From positions 1 to 49,692 of the forward strand of contig CANHRI010000013.1 in the NCBI GenBank assembly GCA_947463515.1: 49,692 nucleotides of DNA. The letters run 5' to 3'. Shown piece by piece: positions 1 to 7,846 of the stretch (positions are counted from its first letter, which is position 1; each line of letters opens with the position of its first letter). This DNA comes from Flavobacteriaceae bacterium (GTDB taxonomy: Bacteria > Bacteroidota > Bacteroidia > Flavobacteriales > Flavobacteriaceae). A program made the position numbers and the translations under genes. The notes under the pieces are model-generated. The model was not told the DNA's origin. It saw only the letters and a list, made by a program, of their open reading frames with translations, and searched no databases.

Positions 1-104
<104 letters not shown>

Positions 105-111
105 TTTTTAG

Positions 112-145
112 TGAGGCCCTTCAAATTGAAGGGCCTCATTTTTTT
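112..145 (+). terminator. Rho-independent terminator of the rRNA operon
   Basis: TGAGGCCCTTCAA pairs with TTGAAGGGCCTCA, giving a perfect stem of about 12 bp with a minimal loop, followed by seven T. It sits 8 bases after the 5S gene and is the strongest terminator in the window. Confidence 0.95.
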
Positions 146-265
146 GTTGTAAATTATAAATGATAAATTATAAATGACATGTAGAACCTGCCCATTGGCA
201 GGTTTTATTATATTATAAATTGTGAATGATAAATTATAAATGATTGGTTGCCCATTGGCAGGTAT
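146..265. repeat. Two-copy direct duplication of about 60 bp with a CCTGCC/GGCAGG hairpin
   Basis: Two consecutive units each consist of an AT-rich block (AAATTATAAATGATAAATTATAAATGA and close variants, split by single substitutions) followed by GCCCATTGGCAGGT. The first hairpin, CCTGCC-CATT-GGCAGG at 187-202, is perfect; the second at 249-262 has lost part of its left arm. The block is noncoding; a short minus-strand reading frame across it is made of repeat sequence and is not a gene. Confidence 0.75.
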
Positions 266-341
266 TTTTTTGGGGGGAATACGATAGAACTACTTCCTTG
301 GTAAATCCTAACTAGGCTTGTAAAAGCGCAATCACCCGCGT

Positions 342-407
342 GAGGGAAAGCAGTGGAAAGCCCACAGCGCAGGGCAACGCAGCGAGGACTTGCAACGGAT
401 AGCCCGA
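342..407 (+). repeat. Dispersed structured intergenic element, copy A
   Basis: This 66-base segment aligns well with the reverse complement of 45793-45858. Shared blocks are GTGGAAA, CCACAGCG, GGACTTG, CGGATA and CCCG in the same order and spacing. A small hairpin GTGG-loop-CCAC is kept in both copies although the loop bases differ (AAAGC here, AAAAT there). Both copies lie beside AT-rich word repeats and outside genes. I infer a repeated noncoding element of the host genome; its function is unknown. Confidence 0.7.
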
Positions 408-431
408 CCCGGAGGGGCACGCTCAAAGAAT

Positions 432-485
432 AATTATGAATTATGAATTATGAATTATGAGTTATGAATTATGAATTATGAATTT
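432..485. repeat. Heptamer tandem repeat, unit TTATGAA
   Basis: About seven head-to-tail copies of TTATGAA, one of them changed to TTATGAG. The array ends beside the stop codon of the DUF4268 gene. Such arrays vary in copy number by slippage. With the duplication at 146-265 and the element at 342-407 it fills the 390-base spacer between the 5S gene and the first protein gene, in which no gene is seen. Confidence 0.85.
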
Positions 486-493
486 CGATTCGG

Positions 494-964
494 TTAGGTG
501 TTTAGATCGAGGTCGCGGATATAGTCCTCGTATTCTTTAAAAAATTCCTCGAAGGCATGCATTTGGGTAGCGAAGAAGTGATGAATTCGGTCCCAATCGT
601 CTCTTCGGTTCATGTTTACGCCTTCGAGTTCGACCCAAATGCGACTGATTGTTTTTCCGTTTTCTAACGTTAAATGCCTTTCAAAAAGGGCGTTGGGAAG
701 ATGTTCTTCTCGAAGAAGCGTTCGTAAAGATTCTATTTTTTCATAGTATATTTTTCGTTTTTCAGCATCGCGGGGTTCGATATCCAATTGCACGCGTGCT
801 ATACGATTATCAACATAGAATTTGAAACTAACATCTTTAATTTGAGTATCATACAACATCCATTTCCGTGGATAACTAGAACCAAATATTGTCCAAAATT
901 CACGTTTTAAAAGTTGTTTTTCTTCCTTACTATACATGCCGTTTTTTTTGGTAAATTTAAACAT
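494..964 (-). CDS. DUF4268 domain-containing protein
   Basis: The 156-residue product matches the DUF4268 family: an N-terminal SKEEKQLLKREFW segment, PRKWMLYDT, and the IARVQLDIEPRD / EKRKIYYEKIE block near the middle. No signal peptide or membrane segment is present, so it should be cytoplasmic. The function of the family is not established. The start at 964 (MFKFTKK) lies only 11 bases from the oppositely directed Nudix start at 976; a second ATG at 937 (MYSKEEK) falls where I recall homologues beginning and would widen the gap to 38 bases. The gene is alone on its strand and ends beside the heptamer repeat. Confidence 0.8.
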   Translation of the reverse strand: MFKFTKKNGMYSKEEKQLLKREFWTIFGSSYPRKWMLYDTQIKDVSFKFYVDNRIARVQLDIEPRDAEKRKIYYEKIESLRTLLREEHLPNALFERHLTLENGKTISRIWVELEGVNMNRRDDWDRIHHFFATQMHAFEEFFKEYEDYIRDLDLNT

Positions 965-975
965 TATTACGTGTT

Positions 976-1617
976 ATGACGTTTACCACTTTTCAAGCTT
1001 TAGTTCCTGTTCTTCAACAGCATCCGTTGCCGGCGCTTTCAGCCCATGCGAAAGTAGTGCCCGAGGAACGTCTTCGTGCACTTTATGCTGGAAACATTCC
1101 TGAAAATGCACGTCATGCGGCTGTGTTAATTTATTTTTATCCCATTAAGAATGTTATGCATGCCGTATTTATCCGTCGAAATGAATATCCAGGGGTGCAC
1201 TCGGGACAGATTGCTTTTCCTGGGGGTAAAGTCGAATCGGAAGATGCTTCTTTGTGGCACACTGCTTTACGGGAAGCTCAGGAGGAGGTAGGGATTTTAC
1301 CCGAACAGGTTTCTCTCATCAAACCGATAACTTCGGTATACATTCCACCAAGTAATTTTCAAGTCTTCCCTTTTCTTGCTTACGGATATGAACGTCCCAA
1401 TTTTGTGCTGCAAGTAGAGGAGGTGTCTGAAATATTAGAATTTCCATTGACGCATTTATTGGAAGATGCAAATTTAACATCGATGCGTTTGTCTACATCG
1501 TATTCAAAATCTATTGAAGTGCCTGCATTTCAAATTGAAAATCAAATTATTTGGGGAGCGACAGCCATGATGGTTAGTGAATTGAAAGACAGTTTTAAGG
1601 CCTTGTTATCCGTATAA
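976..1617 (+). CDS. CoA pyrophosphatase-type Nudix hydrolase
   Basis: The product is a 213-residue Nudix hydrolase. The Nudix box lies at residues 83-107, with GGKVESED at 83-90 and TALREAQEEVGI at 96-107; REAQEE supplies the metal-binding glutamates. The preceding HSGQIAFPGG is the signature of the CoA-directed subfamily (NudL/YeaB-like), which splits coenzyme A into phosphopantetheine and 3',5'-ADP. It therefore probably acts in CoA turnover or housecleaning; the exact substrate is inferred. The protein looks cytosolic. It runs into the acyltransferase gene after 32 bases and the two may be co-transcribed. Confidence 0.9.
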   Translation: MTFTTFQALVPVLQQHPLPALSAHAKVVPEERLRALYAGNIPENARHAAVLIYFYPIKNVMHAVFIRRNEYPGVHSGQIAFPGGKVESEDASLWHTALREAQEEVGILPEQVSLIKPITSVYIPPSNFQVFPFLAYGYERPNFVLQVEEVSEILEFPLTHLLEDANLTSMRLSTSYSKSIEVPAFQIENQIIWGATAMMVSELKDSFKALLSV

Positions 1618-1649
1618 TTCTTCGTATCTTTAGCTCCCATTTTGGCGCT

Positions 1650-2453
1650 ATGAAGTTGATTAAACGCAATCCGTTTGGACATATCTTATTTTTAAAAAAA
1701 TGGCTTATCCGTATAGCAGGTGTCATTACACATCGTCGGTATCGCGGATTCAATGAGCTACAAATTGAAGGTTCTGAGATCTTACGTCAGTTGCCGGAAC
1801 AAAATGTATTGTTTATTTCCAATCATCAAACCTATTTTGCCGATGTCGTGGCGATGTTTCACGTCTTTAATGCTAGTTTGAGTGGACGTCAAAACAACAT
1901 TCGTAATGTAGGTTATTTATGGAATCCCAAACTGAATTTATACTATGTAGCTGCAGGTGAAACCATGCGTTCGGGATTATTGCCAAAAATATTGGCTTAT
2001 GCAGGTGCGATAACGGTGGAGCGCACTTGGCGATCGGGTGGGAAAGATATTAATGAAAAGAAAGATGTCAATCCCAACGATACAGAAAACATCATGAAAG
2101 CATTAGCTGACGGGTGGGTCATCACTTTCCCACAAGGGACCACGAAGTCGTTTAAACCCGTTCGTAAAGGGACTGCCCATATCATAAAACAGCACAAACC
2201 ATTAGTGGTGCCTATCGTGATCGATGGATTCCGACGATCTTTTGATAAAAAGGGATTGCGGATTAAAAAGAAAAATATTTTACAATCTTTCACGATCAAA
2301 CCTCCCCTCGAAATTGATTACGACCGAGAATCTATTGAGGCGATCGTAGAAAAAATAGAGTATGCCATTGAGCAACACCCATCTTTTTTAAAAGTTATTC
2401 CAGCCGAAGTTTTGGAAGAACAGGAGCGGTTAAATGAATTGCGCCGCTGGTAA
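1650..2453 (+). CDS. 1-acyl-sn-glycerol-3-phosphate acyltransferase family protein
   Basis: The 267-residue product belongs to the PlsC-type acyltransferases that transfer acyl chains to lysophosphatidic acid or related lipids at the inner membrane. Motif I, NHQTYFAD, is at residues 58-65 (NHx4D with catalytic His59 and Asp65). Motif III is FPQGTT at 160-165, a variant of the usual FPEGTR in which Glu is replaced by Gln. VPIVIDG is motif IV. The substitution may mean a different acyl acceptor than lysophosphatidate. It follows the Nudix gene and converges on the TraB-like gene with only 4 bases between stops, so no separate terminator fits there. Confidence 0.88.
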   Translation: MKLIKRNPFGHILFLKKWLIRIAGVITHRRYRGFNELQIEGSEILRQLPEQNVLFISNHQTYFADVVAMFHVFNASLSGRQNNIRNVGYLWNPKLNLYYVAAGETMRSGLLPKILAYAGAITVERTWRSGGKDINEKKDVNPNDTENIMKALADGWVITFPQGTTKSFKPVRKGTAHIIKQHKPLVVPIVIDGFRRSFDKKGLRIKKKNILQSFTIKPPLEIDYDRESIEAIVEKIEYAIEQHPSFLKVIPAEVLEEQERLNELRRW

Positions 2454-2457
2454 GATT

Positions 2458-3309
2458 CTACATTACGGGTTCAACGGTATAGCCTAAATCTTTAAGCAAC
2501 TGTAAAACTCCCTCTTTACCCGGTAAATGTGCGGCACCTACACCAATAAACGTGGGCTTTTCTGCCATAATTTTGGGTAATCGCGATTGCCAATTTCGGT
2601 TGCGTTTGTTGAGAAGTTCTTCTTCGAATTGGGAGTAAAATTGAGTTTCTGAACTTTTGAATAATTCCATCAACGCATCAAGGTCTTCTTTGGCGTAACA
2701 GGCCAACATTTTTTCGGTTTCTGAGCCGTTGAATTCGATTCCTTTTTCGGCCAATTTTACCAATTCATGGGCTTGTTCTTTATAGGGAATGGCATCAAAA
2801 ACAGCCATTTGCTCTAACACTTTCTCGAGTCCGATGATCGCTTCGTTCTGACTTTTAGCTACTTTCATTAATTCTTGTTCCACCGATTGCATGGGGCAGG
2901 TTAACATTTTTGGGTACAACATGGCAGTGACCATAAAAGGTTTCATGGTATTCACCATTTTAGCAGAATACCCCAAGTGTTTCTTTAAAAACGTATCAAC
3001 CGTTGCAAAGTCTTTGGCAGAAAGCAAGGAATCCAACCGCTGACCATTTTTCATGTTTATCCCAGCCATCATGACCATTTGTAGGCTTGGGTCGTCCATG
3101 TCTAATTCTAAACAAACTTGTTGTGTTTTCTCCAAGGCTTCCAATACCTTAGGTTTTAATGTTGCATCACAGGTAATATGAATGGTCCCAAACACATACG
3201 AGGGTTGGGTTAATCCATTCCCAGAAACTTTCCAAAGCAATGTTTTGGAGGTTTGTGCATAAGTCCACACCGAGCACAATACACCGAGAAGTAGCGCTAA
3301 TTTTTTCAT
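2458..3309 (-). CDS. TraB/GumN family protein, predicted secreted metalloprotease-like
   Basis: A 283-residue protein with a type I signal peptide (residues 1-18, ending YAQ). It has the two GxxH motifs of the TraB/TIKI superfamily: GTIH at 41-44 and GAAH at 258-261 (FIGVGAAHLPG). In animal TIKI proteins these residues form a metal-dependent protease site; in bacteria substrates are unknown. The protein is expected in the periplasm. Its start codon overlaps the stop of the upstream membrane protein gene as TAATG, so the two are probably translated in coupled fashion, in an operon headed by the sigma factor. Confidence 0.88.
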   Translation of the reverse strand: MKKLALLLGVLCSVWTYAQTSKTLLWKVSGNGLTQPSYVFGTIHITCDATLKPKVLEALEKTQQVCLELDMDDPSLQMVMMAGINMKNGQRLDSLLSAKDFATVDTFLKKHLGYSAKMVNTMKPFMVTAMLYPKMLTCPMQSVEQELMKVAKSQNEAIIGLEKVLEQMAVFDAIPYKEQAHELVKLAEKGIEFNGSETEKMLACYAKEDLDALMELFKSSETQFYSQFEEELLNKRNRNWQSRLPKIMAEKPTFIGVGAAHLPGKEGVLQLLKDLGYTVEPVM

Positions 3310-3932
3310 TACAAATCAATTTTTTTCAATTCGTTATAATTTCGGAACAAACGTTTCATTAACGTACCATAAATGAGGTAGTAAAACAAGGCGGCAATGC
3401 CAAAGAATGCCAATAAGAAAATGACTAAAATAATGATCGTGATCACCATGGCTTTAGGGTTGTGGCTAATTTTTTGCATTTGCGGATTGGCTACAAAAGC
3501 CAATACAAACCCAGCGATAGCACTCAATCCAATCATGATTAGGTTGTACCATACATAGTATTTCACGGTACGTCGTGTTTTTAGGATGTCTTGCATCAAT
3601 TTTTTGGTCGAACGCAAGGTTGAAATGTTTTTATAATTGACGTAGAAGGCATAGATAAACGCCGCTACCACCGCATAGTTGACATAGGTGATTATTTTGA
3701 AGTAGGGAATCATATATTCGGTATGATTTTTAACCATCACTTCGTCGGTGTTAAAAAACAAACTAATCGCGGTCCAAAGCGTTACTTCTAATATGCTGAT
3801 AATCAAAATCCATTTTACAATCGATGACGATCGCTTGTGAATCATGGCAGCGATATCCGACTCTTGTAATTGTGGAAAAGGCTTTGTTTGTTTGTTCCAA
3901 TCCTTTTTTAATAAATCCAGTTCATTCATCAT
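3309..3932 (-). CDS. Four-helix membrane protein after an ECF sigma factor, possible anti-sigma factor
   Basis: The 207-residue product has a hydrophilic N-terminal stretch of about 37 residues (MMNELDLLKKDWNKQ...) and four predicted membrane helices, near residues 40-61, 76-97, 124-147 and 160-188. I recognise no enzyme motif. It begins 3 bases after the sigma factor stop and ends in a TAATG overlap with the TraB-like gene. A short cytosolic N-terminus followed by membrane helices beside an ECF sigma gene is the layout of many anti-sigma factors, so I infer that role, but the N-terminus lacks a recognisable zinc-binding anti-sigma motif. Confidence 0.7.
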   Translation of the reverse strand: MMNELDLLKKDWNKQTKPFPQLQESDIAAMIHKRSSSIVKWILIISILEVTLWTAISLFFNTDEVMVKNHTEYMIPYFKIITYVNYAVVAAFIYAFYVNYKNISTLRSTKKLMQDILKTRRTVKYYVWYNLIMIGLSAIAGFVLAFVANPQMQKISHNPKAMVITIIILVIFLLAFFGIAALFYYLIYGTLMKRLFRNYNELKKIDL

Positions 3933-3935
3933 TGG

Positions 3936-4430
3936 TTACGGATTTAATATTTTCTTTAATTTTCCTTTAATTCGGTTCATTTTCACACGTGCATTGACTT
4001 CGCTGATTCCGAGTGTTTCGGATATTTCACTGTAATCTTTGTCTTCCAAATACATGAAAATCAATGCTTTTTCAATGTCGTTGAGTTGGTGAATCGCTTG
4101 ATACATCAACTTTAATTGCTCTTCCTCTTCGGGATTGTAATCCTCTTGCTTGATAAAATAGCTCGCTTTTTCAAAGTCAACGGTGGCAACGGTTCGCGTA
4201 TTTTTTCGATATAACGTAATGGCCGTATTCAATGCCACGCGATAAGCCCATGTCGAAAATTTGGCTTCCCCTCTAAATTTTGGAAATGCCTTCCAAAGTT
4301 GAATCGTGATTTCTTGAAACAAATCATTGTGTGCCTCTTCATTATTGGTATAGAGGCGACAAATTTTATGGACGATGTTTTGGTGGTCCGTGAGTTGTTT
4401 TACAAATGATGTTTCTAGCGATTCATTCAT
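3936..4430 (-). CDS. RNA polymerase ECF-type sigma-70 factor
   Basis: The 164-residue protein has only sigma regions 2 and 4. Region 2 spans about residues 20-90 and includes DLFQEITIQLWKAF, the DNA-melting and -10 binding part with KFSTWAYRVALN. Region 4 spans about 105-160, with the helix-turn-helix YSEISETLGISEVNARVKMN that reads the -35 element. Length fits the ECF class. It leads a three-gene minus-strand operon with the membrane protein and the TraB-like protein. A TAAATTTG box at 4484-4491 on the minus strand could be its -7 element. Confidence 0.93.
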   Translation of the reverse strand: MNESLETSFVKQLTDHQNIVHKICRLYTNNEEAHNDLFQEITIQLWKAFPKFRGEAKFSTWAYRVALNTAITLYRKNTRTVATVDFEKASYFIKQEDYNPEEEEQLKLMYQAIHQLNDIEKALIFMYLEDKDYSEISETLGISEVNARVKMNRIKGKLKKILNP

Positions 4431-4601
4431 GGAAGTATTAGTGATGGGATGTTCTTTTTTGTTACAATTACGATGCTAAATTTCAAATTTATAGTACAAT
4501 TGCCTTTGAAGTATATTTTTGTAAAGTTTCAGTTCCTCAGATTTTGATTTTTGAAAAGTGTGGCTTTTATAAAAAACCTTTAAGTAAAATTATTTATTAA
4601 T

Positions 4602-5669
4602 TTATTTACTATTTAGGAAAAAGGCTTTCTTTTGATACCCTATCATCAACCCCACATAGTTGCTGTATCCCGCCATTCCATCGGACTGTTGGTTTGCTTT
4701 GAGAAAATGGTCATAAAATCCATGAAAGCCCTTGTGGATAAACGTGTCATAGTTTTTCCAAAACAGTTTACTCTCTTTCAAATTGGCTTTTACGCCCTCA
4801 TGCAACGATTGATACAATGTTTTGAAAAGCTCGGGTTGTGTTGCTTGTAGCGTACCCAAACAATACCGAAGAGCCGCGGTACAAACACTGTATCGAAAGT
4901 AAGGGTTTTTATGATAGTACCCTGCTAAGAATCCGATAAAATTGCATTCACTCTCACTCGCAATCCCCGTTTGATGCGCCATTTCATGACCAATGACATT
5001 ACCTAGATTATACGAGGGAAGCAACGAGTTGACTTGGGCCTCGTGGGTAAACGGATTAAAATAACCCGAAAAGCCCATGTACGATAGTGGGGTACTCAAC
5101 AGACTTTTTTTGACTGAAAGTTGCCCGTAGTTGATATCGGGATGCCGTTTCTGAAGCGCTTGATATCCTTCGTGAGCCAACTGAAAAAGGGAATCCATGC
5201 AGTAAGGAACGCGAACGCTTTTTTTTGGATTTTGGGTAATTTGCAAATGAATGCGATGGGTTTCATCCCTCAGTTGACGGGTAAAGGATACCAATTCTTC
5301 TGGCGTATATTGCGGATTAAGGTTCCATTTATCCGCCAGTTTTTGTCGATGATAGTTCAATCCCCAACTAAGTTGAAAAACCGCCAAAACGACTGCGCTC
5401 CATTGCCCTATCGTTTTCCATTTTTGAACATAGGTTGTTTTTTTCCAGCGACACAATGACCAAACGATTTTAAGGATAAGCAAGGTGTACAAAACATCGC
5501 CAACCGAAAAAGGGATATAACCCATACAAAAACGCCAAAATGCATCGATATAACAATAGATGCCCTGACTATAATAGCGTTCAATCGCTTCAGGAAATTG
5601 CCCAAGAATGGATAAGAGGAACAGTTGCAATAGCACAGCATACCATCCCCAGTACGTTCGTAGCTTCAC
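4602..5669 (-). CDS. DUF3810 domain-containing membrane protein with HExxH motif
   Basis: The 355-residue product fits DUF3810. It has three N-terminal hydrophobic segments (about residues 9-24, 45-70 and 88-104) and then a soluble domain with GHEMAHQTG at 227-235, an HExxH zinc site (His228, Glu229, His232), with a candidate third ligand in ESE at 239-241. This suggests a membrane-anchored metallopeptidase, but activity has not been shown as far as I know. Translation appears to start at a GTG (5669) preceded by a purine-rich AAAGAGGG; no in-frame ATG lies close by. It is divergent from pepD and stands alone. Confidence 0.82.
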   Translation of the reverse strand: MKLRTYWGWYAVLLQLFLLSILGQFPEAIERYYSQGIYCYIDAFWRFCMGYIPFSVGDVLYTLLILKIVWSLCRWKKTTYVQKWKTIGQWSAVVLAVFQLSWGLNYHRQKLADKWNLNPQYTPEELVSFTRQLRDETHRIHLQITQNPKKSVRVPYCMDSLFQLAHEGYQALQKRHPDINYGQLSVKKSLLSTPLSYMGFSGYFNPFTHEAQVNSLLPSYNLGNVIGHEMAHQTGIASESECNFIGFLAGYYHKNPYFRYSVCTAALRYCLGTLQATQPELFKTLYQSLHEGVKANLKESKLFWKNYDTFIHKGFHGFYDHFLKANQQSDGMAGYSNYVGLMIGYQKKAFFLNSK

Positions 5670-5724
5670 CCTCTTTTTTTAGGGTAAATGTACGGTAATC
5701 TTAGGCTACACCCAACATTCTTTG

Positions 5725-5732
5725 TATTTTTG
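5725..5732 (+). promoter_or_regulatory. Bacteroidota -7 box upstream of pepD
   Basis: TATTTTTG matches TAnnTTTG and lies 35 bases before the pepD ATG. No TTG is seen at the usual -33 distance, so this rests on the -7 box alone. Confidence 0.5.
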
Positions 5733-5767
5733 AAACGCTTTAATGGCACTAAAATAATTTTTATACT

Positions 5768-7234
5768 ATGAGTCAAGACGTACGTCAATTAGAACCCAAA
5801 GCCCTTTGGAATAAATTTGCCGATTTAAATGCGGTGCCACGTCCTTCCAAAAAGGAAGAGCGCGTGATTGAATTCATGAAAAATTTTGGAACAAGTTTAG
5901 GATTAGAAACTTTTGAAGATGAAATCCGAAATGTCTTTATCCGAAAACCTGCGACGCCCGGCATGGAAAATCGAAAACCGATTGTGATGCAAGCGCATTT
6001 GGATATGGTACACCAAAAAAATAATGATACCGATTTTGATTTCAATACGCAAGGTATTCAAATGTATGTCGATGGCGATTGGGTGCGCGCCAAAGGAACC
6101 ACGCTTGGTGCTGATAATGGTTTGGGCGTAGCTGCGATCATGGCCATCTTAGAAAGCAAAGATATTCCCCATCCCGCAATTGAAGCGCTCTTTACTATTG
6201 ATGAAGAGACAGGAATGACAGGGGCTTTGAACTTAAAAGGAGGAATTCTACAAGGGGAAATTTTATTAAATCTCGATACCGAAGAAGACGATGAAATTGA
6301 TATTGGATGTGCTGGCGGGGTGGATGTAACGGCGACTCGTTCCTACGACGAAGATGACGTTCCCGAAGGTTCCCTTGGGTATACAATAACCGTAAAAGGG
6401 TTGCAAGGTGGACACTCGGGCATGGATATCCACAAAGGATTGGGTAACGCCAATAAAATTATGAACCGATTGTTGTTTGATGGATTTGAAAATTTTGGTT
6501 TACAAATCGCTGCAATCAACGGGGGAAGTTTGCGCAATGCCATTCCAAGAGAAAGTGTAGCACAAGTGATTATCGCTGCGATGTATGAAGAGGTTTTTGC
6601 TTTTGAAATGCAGGAACTTATCAACGAGATTAAAGCGGAATACAAAACCACCGAGCCTCAACTTCAAGTTAGCATTGAAAAGTCAGCACTTCCAAGCAAA
6701 ATTATGGATTTAGGGGTACAAGAAGGATTGTTACGCGCCCTCTATACGGCCCACAATGGGGTGTATCGGATGAGTGCCGATATGGCTGATTTGGTGGAAA
6801 CCTCCAACAATATCGCACGCGTAGTAGTGAAAGATGGACAGCTAACGGTTCAGTGTTTAACCCGCTCTTCCGTAGAAACCAGTAAGTTTGATTTGGCCAA
6901 TGCGCTTCGCTCTGCCTTTGAATTAATCGGTTGTGAAGTGACGTTCTCGGGGAGTTATCCGGGGTGGACGCCCAATGTGAATTCGGAAATATTGGAGATT
7001 TTGGTCGCTATTTATGAAAAACAAAACGGACAAAAACCGCGGGTGGTCGCGTGTCATGCTGGATTGGAATGTGGAATTTTGGGTACGAATTATCCCAAGA
7101 TGGATATGATTTCTTTCGGTCCCACCATCCACGGTGCGCATAGTCCCGACGAACGTGCTAGCATATCGTCTTCTCAAAAATTTTGGACGTATTTACTCGA
7201 AATTTTAGCAAATATACCAGTAAAAAGCAATTAG
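5768..7234 (+). CDS. pepD: Aminoacyl-histidine dipeptidase (cytosol non-specific dipeptidase)
   Basis: The 488-residue product is an M20 family dipeptidase that cleaves a wide range of dipeptides, including Xaa-His, in the cytosol. Metal and catalytic residues are visible: QAHLDMVH with His77 and Asp79, LGADNG with the bridging Asp116, DEETGM with catalytic Glu146 and ligand Glu147, and HGAHSPDERA near the C-terminus with the last His ligand. The lid domain lies in the middle (about 190-400). Length is usual for PepD. The gene is monocistronic, with a weak bidirectional terminator downstream. Confidence 0.93.
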   Translation: MSQDVRQLEPKALWNKFADLNAVPRPSKKEERVIEFMKNFGTSLGLETFEDEIRNVFIRKPATPGMENRKPIVMQAHLDMVHQKNNDTDFDFNTQGIQMYVDGDWVRAKGTTLGADNGLGVAAIMAILESKDIPHPAIEALFTIDEETGMTGALNLKGGILQGEILLNLDTEEDDEIDIGCAGGVDVTATRSYDEDDVPEGSLGYTITVKGLQGGHSGMDIHKGLGNANKIMNRLLFDGFENFGLQIAAINGGSLRNAIPRESVAQVIIAAMYEEVFAFEMQELINEIKAEYKTTEPQLQVSIEKSALPSKIMDLGVQEGLLRALYTAHNGVYRMSADMADLVETSNNIARVVVKDGQLTVQCLTRSSVETSKFDLANALRSAFELIGCEVTFSGSYPGWTPNVNSEILEILVAIYEKQNGQKPRVVACHAGLECGILGTNYPKMDMISFGPTIHGAHSPDERASISSSQKFWTYLLEILANIPVKSN

Positions 7235-7273
7235 TCATTAGCCCTAAAAATTGAGGTCAAAACGAAAAAAAAT

Positions 7274-7308
7274 AAAAAATCCTGAGCCATCGCGTTTCAA
7301 GATTTTTT
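7274..7308. terminator. Possible bidirectional terminator between convergent genes
   Basis: AAAAAATC at 7274-7281 pairs perfectly with GATTTTTT at 7301-7308 around a 19-base loop. The stem is almost all A-T, so it is weak, but it lies where pepD and the lipoprotein genes converge. Confidence 0.4.
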
Positions 7309-7318
7309 ATGGTTAAAA

Positions 7319-7846
7319 TTAATTATCGTCCTTATTCTCCTTAGGTGGTACTCCCTTCGACCAAAGATACGTTTGCGTTTGCGCCTTTTTACGAATTTGA
7401 CCGCTTTCGGTTTGTTGCAGTTTTCCGTTACGCAATAAACGATAGACAATTTTTTTCGGATAATCGTTGTCTGGATTCTCAAAGGTTATCGTGCTGTCAG
7501 CATCTTGTGTCATTTGAAAAGCAATAGGGGTTTCTCCTTTCTCTCCCTGAACCGTAGTGGTGTAAATCAGGTAGTTTTTGCGTTGTTGTACTTCCAATTG
7601 CTCCCGATGCAAGGTATCCTTTTTCTCCCCATGAATAAACAAACAGGTTCCCGTATAGGTGCTGTCGTCGGCTTCTTTCCATTGCATTTCCATCACACCC
7701 AACGAATCAGTTAACGTCCAATTTCCCTCCAAAAAGGACGCTTTATAACGCTCTTCAAATTGAATTTCACGTCCCAAAGCATCATATTTTTTGCACGAAA
7801 GGGTTATAAAGCCAATGCCCAAAAGGCAGAACATTATTTTTCTCAT
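7319..7846 (-). CDS. DUF6265-like lipoprotein, paralogue 1
   Basis: A 175-residue predicted lipoprotein: signal MRKIMFCLLGIGFITLSCKK with the lipidated Cys18. The mature part resembles a small lipocalin-like beta barrel: FLEGNWTL near the start, then a run of beta strands, and FENPDNDYPKKIVYR near residue 125. The same GxW and FEN...DxP...IVYK pattern occurs in the neighbouring gene at 7843-8304, so the two are paralogues. This kind of sequence is usually assigned to DUF6265, whose function is unknown. The start codon overlaps the upstream stop as ATGA, so the genes are co-translated. Confidence 0.78.
   Translation of the reverse strand: MRKIMFCLLGIGFITLSCKKYDALGREIQFEERYKASFLEGNWTLTDSLGVMEMQWKEADDSTYTGTCLFIHGEKKDTLHREQLEVQQRKNYLIYTTTVQGEKGETPIAFQMTQDADSTITFENPDNDYPKKIVYRLLRNGKLQQTESGQIRKKAQTQTYLWSKGVPPKENKDDN

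Noticed and set aside
208..426. Minus-strand frame of 72 codons downstream of the 5S gene
   Set aside because: It lies wholly in repeat sequence (duplicated hairpin unit and dispersed element) and its product has no protein-like features.
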